Numbered from the stretch's first letter, positions 1-9,369 are shown. The stretch is 64,000 nt of DNA from an uncultured Candidatus Entotheonella sp. (GCA_958295825.1 OY282375.1:915489-979488), one strand, 5' to 3'. Notes: generated by a model not told the origin, from the sequence alone. Program-made: numbers and translations.

Positions 1-1647
1 CATGCGTTCCTGGGATTCCGAAACCAGAATCTCCCAGGGGTCGAGGCCCGGATACTTCAACGGCGCGCGCTCCAAGTGCAGCTCGCAGCCGTTGCTGAAT
101 TGGGCCATTTCGCCCACCGAGGACGACAACCCCCCGGCACCGTTGTCGGTAATGCAGCTGTATAACTGCCGGTCGCGTGCTTCAAGCAGCATGTCGAACA
201 TGTTCTTTTGCGTAATGGCATCGCCGATCTGAACGGCTGAGGCCGGGGACGCCTCGTCCAGCTCAATGGACGAAAACGTCGCGCCGTGGATGCCGTCCTT
301 GCCAATGCAGCCGCCAACCATCACTACGTAATCCCCGGCGCGGGCCGTCTTGAGGTGTGCCGGCTCGCCGCCGATGCGGGCCGGCATGAGCCCGCCGGTT
401 CCACAGAAGACCAGGGGTTTGCCGGCAAAACGCTCGTCGAAAACCACCGCGCCGTTGACGTCGGGAATGCCGCTCTGATTGGCGCCGTCCTTGATGCCGC
501 GATGCACGCCCTCGAAGATGCGTTTGGGGTGCAGCAAGCGTCCCGGCAAGGGTTGTGAATAGTCAGGAGGGGCGAAACACAGCACATCCGTGTTGAACAA
601 TAGCCTGCAGCCCATGCCCGTACCAAACGGATCTCGGTTGACGCCCAGAATGCCGGTAATTGCCCCGCCATACGGGTCCAGGGCGGACGGCGTGTTGTGT
701 GTCTCCACCTTCATCGCCAAGTTCCATTCCTCGTTGAACGCGATGACCCCGGCATTGTCGTGGAAAACCGAGCGCAGCCAGTCAACCCGCTGACCGATCT
801 CCTCGGTGGCGCGCACGATGTAGCTCTTGAACAGGCTGCGGATCGTGGTGTGCGTCCCGTGTTCGTCCTGATAGTCGATCGTGCTCTGGAAAATTTTGTG
901 TTTGCAGTGCTCCGACCAGGTTTGCGCCAGTGTTTCGAGCTCGACGTCCGTGGGCGCAGGGCCCAGTCCGTGGGCTTGCCGCCGTGCACGGCGTTGCGGA
1001 TCACGGAAATACGCTTGGATGGCCTTCATCTCGGCCAGATTCAGGGCCAGCAACCCCTCCTGACTGAGGCGCAACAGGGCATCATCGTCGAGGTCCAGCG
1101 ATATGGAGGCGACGCGCGGCGGGTGGTCGGCGCCAGCAATCGGCGGCGGCAGAAATGCTTCGGGGCCGTCCTGCCAATCGGCCGCCGCCGTGATGCGCCA
1201 CTGCTGGACCAGAGGGTTAGCAAGGAAATCCCGCGTGACACGTTCGATATCGTCACGCTGCAGGTCGCCCTCAAGCAGGTAGATCGACGAGGTATAGACC
1301 TCGCCCTCAAGCGGGCGGGCGAGCATGTCTTCCAGGGCCCGTGAAGCAGTGCGGCCGACGTTATCGGTCACCCCGGGCAGCATGGCGACCTGCACGATCC
1401 ACCGGCACGGCGCCGGGGGCCGCCGGTCCCAGCGCGACTCCTCGACTATGGCATCCGTGAAGAGCGCCCGACGGGCGGGTTCCAACTCTTCGACGGAACG
1501 CGGCGAACGGACGGTATACAGGACCGCCGTTCTCACCTGCTCGACGGCAAGATGGGCATCCTCCCGCAGGCTGCGCAGCAGGGTCTCACCAGACACGTCT
1601 CGCATCTGCGGACGTGGACTGACAACCAGAGTCGTCACGTTCTGCAC
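1..1647 (-). CDS. purL: Phosphoribosylformylglycinamidine synthase, large PurL type (3' part missing)
   Basis: ATP- and glutamine-dependent conversion of FGAR to FGAM, step four of purine synthesis. I translated 549 codons in frame; the gene runs off the left edge. Residues around 90-150 look like a fused PurS domain (PGVTDNVGRTA, then TSSIYLLEGD). After it come the PurL motifs TWSEHCKHKIF, KVETHNTPSALDPYGGAITG, GGCIGKDGIHGATFSS, ITDNGAGGLSSSVGEMA and SESQERM, the last at the window edge. SESQERM falls about 240 residues later than in small PurL proteins, which fits the roughly 1000-residue PurS-PurL form. The GTG at 1647 has GAGG six bases upstream; an alternative GTG lies at 1638. It is the last visible gene of the leftward cysS-purN-pyrG block. 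Confidence 0.93.
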   Translation of the reverse strand, partial: MQNVTTLVVSPRPQMRDVSGETLLRSLREDAHLAVEQVRTAVLYTVRSPRSVEELEPARRALFTDAIVEESRWDRRPPAPCRWIVQVAMLPGVTDNVGRTASRALEDMLARPLEGEVYTSSIYLLEGDLQRDDIERVTRDFLANPLVQQWRITAAADWQDGPEAFLPPPIAGADHPPRVASISLDLDDDALLRLSQEGLLALNLAEMKAIQAYFRDPQRRARRQAHGLGPAPTDVELETLAQTWSEHCKHKIFQSTIDYQDEHGTHTTIRSLFKSYIVRATEEIGQRVDWLRSVFHDNAGVIAFNEEWNLAMKVETHNTPSALDPYGGAITGILGVNRDPFGTGMGCRLLFNTDVLCFAPPDYSQPLPGRLLHPKRIFEGVHRGIKDGANQSGIPDVNGAVVFDERFAGKPLVFCGTGGLMPARIGGEPAHLKTARAGDYVVMVGGCIGKDGIHGATFSSIELDEASPASAVQIGDAITQKNMFDMLLEARDRQLYSCITDNGAGGLSSSVGEMAQFSNGCELHLERAPLKYPGLDPWEILVSESQERM

Positions 1648-1704
1648 AGGGTACCTCGCGGCGCGTTCAGGCTTTACCCGGGTGTTTGTCGAACCCAGAT
1701 GTCA

Positions 1705-3420
1705 TTACGACGGGCTTTGGTGCTTCTTCGCTGCCCGCACAAAGGCCAGGAAGAGCGGATGGGGGCGCAGAGGCCGGGAGAGCAGTTCGGGGTGAAATTG
1801 AGTGGCGACGTAGAACGGGTGGGCTGGATAATCGAAAATCTGCATGACACGTTGGTCCGGGGTCATGCCGCAGAAGACGACCCCGCATTGTTCAAAGGCC
1901 GCCTTGTAGTCGTTGTTGAGCTCGTAGCGATGTCGGAATCGTTCACGAACCATGTCGCGGCCGTACATGGCCTGCACCCGACTGCCCGGCAGCAGTGCGA
2001 CGTCATGGCCGCCCAGACGCTGCGTGCCCCCAAGGTCGCGCACCTGTTGCTGCTCCGGCAGCAGGCAGATCAACGGCTCCTGCGTATGGGGATCGAACTC
2101 GGTGCTGGTGGCCTTTTCCACGCCGCACACCGAGCGCGCGAACTCGATGGCCGCCAACTGGAAACCGAGACACAGGCCCAGGTACGGCACTTGGCGCTCA
2201 CGGGCGTAGCGGATACAGCGAATCATACCCTCCGTGCCGCGTACCCCATAGCCGCCGGGCACCAGGATACCGTGTACGTCGTGCAGGTTCTCCTGCAGCA
2301 CCGTCGGCGAGGCGTTGTCGAAATCCGTGGTGTCCAGAAGGCGCACGCCAATACGCACGCCCTCAGCGGGTTCCGTGTGCTCCAGGGCGTTGGTGATGCT
2401 GAGGTACGAATCCTTCATGGTGGAATACTTGCCGGTCATGGCGATGGTGAGCGGCGGCTCCTTACGGCGGGCATGGCGCACGAACGGCGCAAAGGGCACC
2501 TGCTTCTCTCCCGCCGCGGGGTACGGCATATTCAATTGCAGCCGGCTGATGGCGGTTTCCGCAAAATGCTGATCCTGGAAGAGGGACGGCAAGGTGTAGA
2601 CGCTTTCTGTGTCGGGGCTGCTGATCACGTGATCGATGGGCACGTTGCCGTGAAGGCTGATTTTCTCGCGGACTTTGCGTTGCAGATCCTGCTTCGACCG
2701 GCACACGATGATGTCTGGCTGCACGCCCATCTCCAAAAGCTTCTTGATGCTGTGTTGGGTCGGCTTGCTCTTCTGCTCGCCGGTAGCCTCCGACCACGGC
2801 ACCATGGTGACGTGGATGTACATGACGTTGTCGCGCCCTTCGTCACGGATCAGCTCGCGCGCCGCTTCGATGAAATGCACGTTCTCGATGTCGCCAACGG
2901 TGCCGCCGATCTCCACCAGCACCATGTCGTAAGGCCCTTCCTGGGCTTTCTGGCGCATGAGGTATTTAATCTCGCCGGTGACGTGGGGCACGATCTGCAC
3001 GTCCCGCCCGAGGTACTCGCCACGCCGCTCCTTGGCCAGGATGCGGGCGTAGATTTTGCCGGACGTCATGTAATTGTGGCGGTTCAGGGTGGTGTCGAGG
3101 AAGCGCTCGTAGGTGCCGAGGTCGAGGTCGCACTCGGTGCCATCATCCAGCACAAAAGTTTCACCGTGGCGATAGGGGTTGAGGGTGCCGGCATCGACGT
3201 TGAGATAGCCGTCGATTTTCATCGTGGTGACGCTGAAGCCCAGCTGTTGCAGCAAGTGCGACAGCGAAGCCGTACACACACCCTTTCCGACACCGGACAT
3301 GACCCCACCCGTGACGACGATGAACTTGGTTCGGCCAACGCGGTAATGCGGTGGGAAAAAATCGAGGTGTTCCGAGTCGTCCGAGCGGGCGCCGATTTCC
3401 TCGCGTTCAAAGTCGTTCAT
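1705..3420 (-). CDS. pyrG: CTP synthase, divergent
   Basis: Makes CTP from UTP with ATP and glutamine in the cytoplasm. The 571-residue protein has an N-terminal synthetase domain with P-loop SGVGKG, DLDLGTYERFLD and EIGGTVGDIE, and a C-terminal class I glutamine amidotransferase domain with nucleophile motif GLCLGFQ and a late FHPE. Most bacterial enzymes read SSLGKG and DPYLN; this one reads SGVGKG and DGYLNVDAGT, and later GEQKSKPTQ, which is nearer to eukaryotic CTPS wording. About 30 residues precede the usual N terminus. The ATG at 3420 is preceded by GAGGAAG. It sits 57 bases upstream of purL and 131 bases downstream of purN. The family assignment is firm; the subtype is inferred from recalled motifs. 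Confidence 0.95.
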   Translation of the reverse strand: MNDFEREEIGARSDDSEHLDFFPPHYRVGRTKFIVVTGGVMSGVGKGVCTASLSHLLQQLGFSVTTMKIDGYLNVDAGTLNPYRHGETFVLDDGTECDLDLGTYERFLDTTLNRHNYMTSGKIYARILAKERRGEYLGRDVQIVPHVTGEIKYLMRQKAQEGPYDMVLVEIGGTVGDIENVHFIEAARELIRDEGRDNVMYIHVTMVPWSEATGEQKSKPTQHSIKKLLEMGVQPDIIVCRSKQDLQRKVREKISLHGNVPIDHVISSPDTESVYTLPSLFQDQHFAETAISRLQLNMPYPAAGEKQVPFAPFVRHARRKEPPLTIAMTGKYSTMKDSYLSITNALEHTEPAEGVRIGVRLLDTTDFDNASPTVLQENLHDVHGILVPGGYGVRGTEGMIRCIRYARERQVPYLGLCLGFQLAAIEFARSVCGVEKATSTEFDPHTQEPLICLLPEQQQVRDLGGTQRLGGHDVALLPGSRVQAMYGRDMVRERFRHRYELNNDYKAAFEQCGVVFCGMTPDQRVMQIFDYPAHPFYVATQFHPELLSRPLRPHPLFLAFVRAAKKHQSPS

Positions 3421-3551
3421 GGGAACTTCCTCGTCCAGGATGAGGGCTGTCAGGCACCATCACGGGAGTTGAAAAGCTCGTTTGTTGCAACTTGCATTTA
3501 CAGTTCTCATAGTGGCATTCGGCCATCGGGATTTCAAGAAAATTAGCGGAT

Positions 3552-4175
3552 TCAGTCCCCGTCGGGCAGGATGCGCACCCGCCGTCCTTCCGGTCGTAAC
3601 CGGTTGTTGGTGAATAGTTGGATAGCCCGCGGATAGGCCTCGCACTCGGCGGCAAAGACACGCGCAGCCAGGGACTGCACCGTATCGTCATCAAGCACCG
3701 GCACGGCCGTCTGCAAAATAATGGGGCCGTGGTCGTACCGGGAATCAGCGAAATGAACCGTGCAACCACTTACCTTCACCCCAGAATCAAGCACCGCCTG
3801 ATGTACCCGGTCGCCGTAGAACCCTTTGCCACCAAATGCCGGCAGCAGGGCAGGATGGATATTCATCACCCGCCCGTCCAATTCCGGCGGCGGCTGGTAG
3901 AGCGACAGAAAACCCGCTAGCACCACCAGACCGACATCGTAGGGTGCCAACACGGCATTGATCGCCGCGTTAAAGGCTTCGAGGTCGGGATAATCCCGCC
4001 GCGACACCGCCACAGTGTCCAGGCCGTGCGCCCTGGCGCGTACCAGACCGTACGCCTCCGGCTTGCTGCTGATGACCACGGCAATGTCGGCGCGCAGACG
4101 ACCCGCGGCGATCTTCTGATGGAGATTGTCCAGACTGCGACCTGTTCCGGAGAGCAACACCGCGATTCGAAGCAT
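3552..4175 (-). CDS. purN: Phosphoribosylglycinamide formyltransferase
   Basis: Transfers formyl from 10-formyl-THF to GAR in purine synthesis. The 207-residue protein is of normal length. It shows the N-terminal LLSGTGRSLDNL loop that binds phosphate, the catalytic NIHPALLPAF segment (catalytic Asn and His), and the later GVKVSGCTVHFAD and DHGPII motifs that carry the remaining active-site His and Asp. AGGGG lies just before the ATG at 4175. It is 42 bases downstream of the histidine phosphatase gene and in the same direction as pyrG and purL, so a shared transcript for nucleotide synthesis is likely. Confidence 0.95.
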   Translation of the reverse strand: MLRIAVLLSGTGRSLDNLHQKIAAGRLRADIAVVISSKPEAYGLVRARAHGLDTVAVSRRDYPDLEAFNAAINAVLAPYDVGLVVLAGFLSLYQPPPELDGRVMNIHPALLPAFGGKGFYGDRVHQAVLDSGVKVSGCTVHFADSRYDHGPIILQTAVPVLDDDTVQSLAARVFAAECEAYPRAIQLFTNNRLRPEGRRVRILPDGD

Positions 4176-4217
4176 GTTCCCCTACCCGCTTCGGACGCTG
4201 CCAGGTTGGAAAGTCCA

Positions 4218-4847
4218 TCAGGAAGGCGAAACCAGATGGGACGTGTCATTGAACCGCACCGCACGCCAGTGGTCGCCGCAGACGGTAATCGTGTGAATGC
4301 CGCAATTGTGGGATTCAAAGGTGCGCCGACCCGTACAGTCGAGTCCTTGGGCACGCAATCCCAACACCGTGCAGACGCCGCCGTGCGTCACCAGCACCAA
4401 CGGGCCCGCTGGCGTTGCGACAAGAATCTCAGCCACGGTCTGAACGGCACGGGCGTAGAATTGCCGCCACGTTTCGGCCCCGGCCGGCGCCACGTCATAG
4501 GGATTGCCGCGCCGCGCCGCATATACGTCCGGGTGACGCTGCCGAATCTCCTGCGACGACAGACCCTGCCAAACGCCGAAGTTGATTTCGCGCAGGCCGA
4601 CGTTTTGGATGACCTGCAGCCCGGTGGCCCGGCTGACCAGGTGGGCTGTCTCGGAAGCCCGTTGCAAGTCGCTGCTGTAAAGAGCGGCAGCGCCCAGGCG
4701 GGCCAAGCGCAGGCCGGTCAGACGGGCCTGCGCCCTTCCGGTGGCGTTGAGGGGCGGGTCAAGATGGCCCTGAATGCGTCTCGATTGGTTCCAGTCGGTA
4801 AGCCCGTGCCGCATCACGTACAGGAGACGCTCACAGGGCATGCTCAC
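4218..4847 (-). CDS. Histidine phosphatase family protein (phosphoglycerate mutase-like)
   Basis: Cytoplasmic phosphatase of the RHG branch, which forms a phosphohistidine intermediate. Near the N terminus is VMRHGLTDWN followed by GHLDPPLNATG, the classic RHG signature; YSSDLQRASETA and VTHGG supply the other active-site Arg, Glu and His. 209 residues. The GTG start at 4847 overlaps the cysS stop (GTGA), implying translational coupling; an ATG two codons in is an alternative start. Substrate cannot be told from sequence: alpha-ribazole phosphate, phosphoserine or small phosphosugars are all possible in this family. Confidence 0.88.
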   Translation of the reverse strand: MSMPCERLLYVMRHGLTDWNQSRRIQGHLDPPLNATGRAQARLTGLRLARLGAAALYSSDLQRASETAHLVSRATGLQVIQNVGLREINFGVWQGLSSQEIRQRHPDVYAARRGNPYDVAPAGAETWRQFYARAVQTVAEILVATPAGPLVLVTHGGVCTVLGLRAQGLDCTGRRTFESHNCGIHTITVCGDHWRAVRFNDTSHLVSPS

Positions 4848-6235
4848 ATCCGCTTGAGTCGAGGGCCATGAGGGGTGTCTTCGATGACGTAACCGCGTTC
4901 CCGAATGGCGTTGCGCAGCGCATCCGCCCGGCCAAAATCGCGGTTTTTACGCGCCTCCTGGCGCTGTGCCAGCAACTGTTCGACATCCGCGTCGTGAGCG
5001 GCTTTGTCTACGTCAAGAACGCCGAGAACGCTGTCGAAATGATGCATCAGGTCTTGCACCGCTCGGGCATCAGCCGGACTGAGTCGGTCGTCGGCCCGGA
5101 TGCGATTGACGTCACGCACCAGCTGGAAAATGGCGCCCAAGGCGCCCGAGATGTTGAGGTCGTCGTCGAGAGACTTTTCAAAGCTTTCTCGCGTCTGCTG
5201 TAGCAGAGGCCGCACGTCAGCCCCGCTGCCGTCTGCCGACGGCAGGTTGTCCATGAAGTCGAGCAGCCGTTGCACCCCGGTTTCGGCGCCGCGCAGATTG
5301 TCCAGCGTAAAGTTCATCGGCTGCCGATAGTGCGTGGCCAGCAAGGCGTAGCGGATGCCCTTGGACTTGAAGCCCTGGTCGAGGAGGTCGCGCAGGGTGA
5401 AAAAGTTGCCCAGGGACTTGGACATTTTCATGTTGTCGACCAGGAGATGCCGGCAATGCAGCCAATAGTTCACGAACGTTTCGCCGGTGGCGGCTTCGGA
5501 CTGGGCGATCTCGTTTTCGTGGTGGGGGAAAATATTATCCTCGCCGCCGGTGTGAATATCGAAGTGCGTGCCAAGGTATTTCATCGACATGGCCGAGCAC
5601 TCAATGTGCCAGCCGGGACGTCCCTTACCCAACTCAGTCTCCCAGAAAACGTCACCATCCTCGGGGGTCCAGGCTTTCCACAGGGCGAAGTCGCGCACGT
5701 TGTCCTTGGCATATTCATCGTGGTCCACCCTGCCGCTGACGCCATTTTGCAGGGTTTCGGCGTCGAGATGCGCAAGCTTGCCGTAGCTTGGGAAGCGGTC
5801 GAGACGGAAATAAATGGAGCCATCCACGTCATACGTATAGCCGCGCTCCCGGAGTTGCTGGATCATGGCGACCATGTCGGGGATATGGTCCGTGGCGGCG
5901 GGATAGACTTCGGCGGACTCGATATTTAACGTTCGGAGGTCTTCAAAAAAGGCATTCTTATGGATGGCCGTGAAGTCCCGCAGGGGCATCTCGGCGCGGC
6001 GCGAATCGCGGATCGTCTTGTCGTCGACGTCGGTCAAATTCATCACTTGGTTGACGTTATAGCCGCGGTACTTGAGATACCTGCGCAAGAGGTCCTCGAA
6101 CACATAAGCGCGATAGTTGCCAATGTGGGGGCTGTTGTACACCGTGGGTCCGCAGGTGTACATCCTGACTTGCCCCGGTTCGAGCGGCTGAAAGTTGTCT
6201 TTTTCCCGGGTCAGGGTATTGTAAAACCGCAACAT
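4844..6235 (-). CDS. cysS: Cysteinyl-tRNA synthetase
   Basis: Charges tRNA-Cys. The 463-residue class I synthetase shows CGPTVYNSPHIGN (HIGH motif and a zinc Cys), WHIECSAMS and HHENEIAQSE (further zinc ligands), and KMSKSLGNF (KMSKS). The ATG at 6235 is chosen because it begins MLRFYNTLTR, the usual family start; an in-frame TTG at 6295 would add 20 residues without family support. No strong ribosome-binding site is visible at the ATG. It is the first gene of the leftward block, and its stop overlaps the phosphatase start. Confidence 0.96.
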   Translation of the reverse strand: MLRFYNTLTREKDNFQPLEPGQVRMYTCGPTVYNSPHIGNYRAYVFEDLLRRYLKYRGYNVNQVMNLTDVDDKTIRDSRRAEMPLRDFTAIHKNAFFEDLRTLNIESAEVYPAATDHIPDMVAMIQQLRERGYTYDVDGSIYFRLDRFPSYGKLAHLDAETLQNGVSGRVDHDEYAKDNVRDFALWKAWTPEDGDVFWETELGKGRPGWHIECSAMSMKYLGTHFDIHTGGEDNIFPHHENEIAQSEAATGETFVNYWLHCRHLLVDNMKMSKSLGNFFTLRDLLDQGFKSKGIRYALLATHYRQPMNFTLDNLRGAETGVQRLLDFMDNLPSADGSGADVRPLLQQTRESFEKSLDDDLNISGALGAIFQLVRDVNRIRADDRLSPADARAVQDLMHHFDSVLGVLDVDKAAHDADVEQLLAQRQEARKNRDFGRADALRNAIRERGYVIEDTPHGPRLKRM

Positions 6236-6456
6236 GGGTTGGCTGAGCTTTCTGCAGAGTGAGGAATCAAAACAAGCAAGGGGTGTTTTTGGCAATTGGG
6301 CGATTTTAGTTGCGCGCCGCAGGGGTTGTCAACCGCCGCGGGGCACTGTGGCGGGCGCAGCCGTGTAGCCCCATCAGGTCCATCGTGGTAGGATAGCGCC
6401 GTCAACCATTCTCCACTTCCGCCGTCATTTGGCAACCCGTTTTCAGGAGGAGAGCG

Positions 6457-7323
6457 ATGCAGCTCGGTGTCATTTTCCCCCAGACCGAGATCGGCGCCGA
6501 CCCGAAAGGGGTGCGAGATTTCGCCCAGGCCGCTGAGGAATTGGGCTATGCCCACGTCATTGTCTTTGATCACGTCCTGGGCGCCGACACCACATACTAT
6601 AAGAACTGGGAAGGCCCCTACACGCAAGGCGACATGTTTCACGAGCCTTTCGTGCTGTACGGCTATCTCGCCGCCGTGACCCAGAAGCTGGAGTTGGTAA
6701 CGGCGGTCATCATTTTGGGGCAGCGGCAAACGGCGTTGGTCGCCAAACAGGCGGCGGCCGTAGACGTGCTCAGCGACGGGCGCTTGCGTCTGGGCGTGGG
6801 CATCGGCTGGAATGCCGTGGAATACGAGGCCCTGAACGAGAATTTTCACGACCGCGGCAAACGCAGTGAGGAACAAATCGCGGTGCTGCGGGCGCTGTGG
6901 ACGCAGGAGGTCGTCGACTTCCACGGCCGCTGGCACAACATCACGCACGCCGGCATCAATCCCCTGCCCGTGCAACGGCCCATTCCCCTGTGGTTGGGCG
7001 GTCGCGTTGAAGCCGTGGTCGAGCGGGTCGGGCGACTGGCGGACGGCTGGTTCCCGCAGTTTCCGCCGGATGATGCCGGACGCGCGACTATCGAACGCAT
7101 GCACGGGTATGCCCGCGCCGCCGGGCGCGACCCGTCGGCCATCGGCATCGAGGGACGCATCAGCCTCGCCGAAAGTGGCCCGGATGACTGGGGCCGACTG
7201 GCCGAAGCCTGGCGCGGCCTGGGGGCAACCCACCTCTCCGTGAACACCATGCGGGCCGGCCTGTCCACGCCGGACGACCATATCACCGCCATACGACAAT
7301 TTCGTGAAGCCATGAACGGCTGA
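6457..7323 (+). CDS. LLM-class (luciferase-like) F420- or FMN-dependent oxidoreductase
   Basis: TIM-barrel oxidoreductase of the bacterial luciferase superfamily, 288 residues. It begins MQLGVIFPQTEIG, and has FDHVLGAD, the LELVTAVIILGQR segment and LGVGIGWN, all typical of F420-dependent LLM members that end in a GLGATHLSV-like strand. A clear CAGGAGG precedes the ATG. It leads a three-gene rightward run (oxidoreductase, secreted MBL-fold protein, hydroxypyruvate isomerase) with gaps of 20 and 25 bases. The substrate is unknown; cofactor choice (F420 or FMN) is inferred from family habit and not proven by sequence. Confidence 0.88.
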   Translation: MQLGVIFPQTEIGADPKGVRDFAQAAEELGYAHVIVFDHVLGADTTYYKNWEGPYTQGDMFHEPFVLYGYLAAVTQKLELVTAVIILGQRQTALVAKQAAAVDVLSDGRLRLGVGIGWNAVEYEALNENFHDRGKRSEEQIAVLRALWTQEVVDFHGRWHNITHAGINPLPVQRPIPLWLGGRVEAVVERVGRLADGWFPQFPPDDAGRATIERMHGYARAAGRDPSAIGIEGRISLAESGPDDWGRLAEAWRGLGATHLSVNTMRAGLSTPDDHITAIRQFREAMNG

Positions 7324-7343
7324 ATAACGGAAAGGATCCACCC

Positions 7344-8240
7344 ATGAAAATGAACCGACTGACGCTTGCCAGTCTGCTGACCGTCCTGTTTCTGGCCTTC
7401 GGCGCCATTTGGACCTTGGCCCAGGATGCCGATCGCGACATCGAACGGATTGCCGGTGAGGTGTACCGCTTTCGCAACAAGTTCCATTACTCGGTCTTCG
7501 CGGTGACCCCCGAGGGGATTATCGCCACCGACCCCATCAACGCCGAGGCGGCCGCGTGGTTGAAGGAGGCTTTGCAACGACGATTCAATCAACCCGTCAA
7601 GTACCTCATCTATAGCCACGAGCATCCCGATCACATCTCCGGCGGCGAGGTGTTCGCTGACACGGCCATCGTCGTGGCGCACGAACGGGCCAAGGCCAAG
7701 ATTGTGGACGAGCAGCGCCGCACGGCCATCCCGCACCTCACTTTTACCGACCGCATGCGCATCGAATTAGGCGGCACCACCGTGGAACTCTCCTACGTGG
7801 GGCGGAACCACTCGGACAATTCCATCGTCATGCGGTTCCCGAAGGAGCGCGTCCTCTTCGCCGTCGACTTCATCCCGATCGAGACGGTGGCGTTCCGCGA
7901 CTTCCACGACGCCTACATCGAGGAATGGATCGATTCTCTGGAGCGCGTCGAGCGCATGGACTTCGACATCCTGGCACCGGGGCATGGCCGGGTGGGAACA
8001 AGAGATCACGTGCGGCAATTTCGGGAGTACATGCAGGACCTGCACCGGGAGGTGCTGAAGCACGCCAGGGCGGGTATGTCGTTAGAAGAGATGCAGCAGA
8101 CGATCCGGCTGCCGAAGTACGAAAAGTGGCTCGGGTATCAATCAGACAACAACCCTAACAACCCTAACAACCCTAACTGGTTCCCGATGAACATCGCCGG
8201 GATGTATCGCTACATCCAAAACCACCGCCGCCCGAATTGA
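7344..8240 (+). CDS. Secreted metallo-beta-lactamase-fold hydrolase
   Basis: 298 residues. The N terminus is a signal peptide: basic MKMNR, a hydrophobic run to about residue 26, and cleavage expected after TLA, so it acts outside the cytoplasm. The metal site is visible: SHEHPDH at about 90 (HxHxDH), a second-shell His in YVGRNHSDNS, Asp in FAVDFIP and a last His in LAPGHG, all as in the glyoxalase II/QuinP-type MBL branch. Near the C terminus three 9-base repeats encode an Asn-Asn-Pro stretch. AAAGGA precedes the ATG. The substrate cannot be told. Confidence 0.87.
   Translation: MKMNRLTLASLLTVLFLAFGAIWTLAQDADRDIERIAGEVYRFRNKFHYSVFAVTPEGIIATDPINAEAAAWLKEALQRRFNQPVKYLIYSHEHPDHISGGEVFADTAIVVAHERAKAKIVDEQRRTAIPHLTFTDRMRIELGGTTVELSYVGRNHSDNSIVMRFPKERVLFAVDFIPIETVAFRDFHDAYIEEWIDSLERVERMDFDILAPGHGRVGTRDHVRQFREYMQDLHREVLKHARAGMSLEEMQQTIRLPKYEKWLGYQSDNNPNNPNNPNWFPMNIAGMYRYIQNHRRPN
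8151..8177 (+). repeat. Three tandem 9-bp repeats inside the MBL-fold gene
   Basis: Three perfect copies of AACCCTAAC, in frame, encoding an Asn-Pro-Asn rich stretch near the C terminus of the hydrolase. Because the unit is nine bases, gain or loss of copies keeps the reading frame. Confidence 0.9.
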
Positions 8241-8265
8241 CGGCGCGCATAGGGAGGCCGTCAGG

Positions 8266-9045
8266 ATGCCGCGTTTTTCCGCCAACATCGGTTTCATGTT
8301 CAACGAAGTCCCGTTTGTGGATCGCTACGCCACTGCGGCCCAGGTCGGTTTTCGCGGCATCGAATGTCCGTTTCCCTACGAGGTCCCGCCCGGTGAACTG
8401 GCGCAGCTTTTGCCGCGCCACGGTGTCCAGCAGGTCCTCTGCAATCTGCCACCTGACGGCATGGCGGCCATCCCTGGGCAGGAGGAGGCGTTCGCCGCTG
8501 GTCTGGAACGGGCCTTGACTTATGCACGCGCTTTGAACTGCCCACGCCTGCACGCCATGGCGGGGGCGCCGCCCGCGGAGATGGACCACGCGGACTGCGA
8601 GGCCGTCTACGTGCGAAACCTGAGATGGGCGGCGGAAACCCTGCAGCCCCACGGCGTTCACCTGTTGATCGAGCCGATCAACACCACCGGCATGCCCGGC
8701 TATTTTCTGCACACCGCAGCGCAAGCGCGCCGCGTCATGGACCAGGTTGGCCACGACAATCTCTTCCTGCAACTCGACCTCTACCACTGCCAGATCATGA
8801 CGGGTAACTTGTCCGAGACCATCAAGGCACATCTGGAGGTGATCGATCATTTCCAGATTGCCGGCCATCCCGGCCGCCACGAACCCGACGTCGGCGAGAT
8901 CAATTACCCGTATTTGTTCGACCTGATCGACGACCTTGGCTACACGGGTTGGGTCGGCTGCGAGTACCGGCCGCGCGCCGACACGGTGGCGGGGCTTGCC
9001 TGGTTCCGTCCCTTTCTCGACGGGATGTCTGCGGAGGGGTGCTGA
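8266..9045 (+). CDS. hyi: Hydroxypyruvate isomerase family protein
   Basis: 259-residue TIM-barrel protein of the AP endonuclease 2/xylose isomerase-like family. It opens MPRFSANIGFMFNEVPF and continues GFRGIECPFPYE, as hydroxypyruvate isomerases do. The two metal-binding or catalytic glutamates are visible in LLIEPINT and in GCEYRP near the end. It interconverts hydroxypyruvate and tartronate semialdehyde in glyoxylate or glycerate metabolism. GGGAGG lies upstream of the ATG. Co-location with an oxidoreductase and, further on, a ThDP enzyme and an HpcH-type aldolase hints at a C2/C3 acid pathway, but that link is inference. Related family members (OtnI, 2-oxo-tetronate isomerase) are possible. 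Confidence 0.88.
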   Translation: MPRFSANIGFMFNEVPFVDRYATAAQVGFRGIECPFPYEVPPGELAQLLPRHGVQQVLCNLPPDGMAAIPGQEEAFAAGLERALTYARALNCPRLHAMAGAPPAEMDHADCEAVYVRNLRWAAETLQPHGVHLLIEPINTTGMPGYFLHTAAQARRVMDQVGHDNLFLQLDLYHCQIMTGNLSETIKAHLEVIDHFQIAGHPGRHEPDVGEINYPYLFDLIDDLGYTGWVGCEYRPRADTVAGLAWFRPFLDGMSAEGC

Positions 9046-9091
9046 AGCCAAAGGCTGGGATGTCAACCTAACGGGGAATAATAGCGGCAGA

Positions 9092-9369
9092 AAGACGCAG
9101 TAGAGACAGCGGCGCTACCGTGAGCGCCAGAAGGCGAAGCAGATGCGCATCCACTACCGGCGCCCACGTGATCAAAGGCGCCGGCCGCAGTGCTGACGAG
9201 ACGCGGTGCAGACCTTGATGGAACTCCAGACTGAGTATCAGGACTGGCTGGGCATCTTGTCCGACAACCTCCAGACATCCACACTTGCCGAACGCCTCGA
9301 AGAAATCTGCGGGTAGATTTCGGTGACCTGAAAGCGTTGGACCCGCCGTGCGGCTTCGAGTGTGACTGA
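9092..9369 (+). pseudogene. Decayed small basic protein gene
   Basis: A single reading frame from about 9104 encodes RQRRYRERQKAKQM and then RDAVQTLMELQTEYQDWL, but is interrupted by TAG at 9101 and TGA at 9188 (likely a former TGG, W). After ICG a one-base shift near 9316 restores a sensible tail, VDFGDLKALDPPCGFECD, ending at the TGA of 9367-9369. The layout, with a basic N terminus, an amphipathic middle and a PP-GF-D tail, recalls small conserved proteins of unknown function. The former start may have been at 9092, where ATG is now AAG. Calling it a pseudogene rests on my reading of frames. Confidence 0.55.

Noticed and set aside
1552..3546. Long plus-strand open frame opposite pyrG
   Set aside because: GC-rich antisense frame with no motifs; the minus strand holds an unambiguous CTP synthase.
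6211..7341. Long minus-strand frame across the LLM oxidoreductase gene
   Set aside because: Shadow of the real plus-strand gene, which has a strong ribosome-binding site and family motifs.
8151..8177. CRISPR or repeat array
   Set aside because: Only three copies of a 9-base unit without spacers, inside a coding region.
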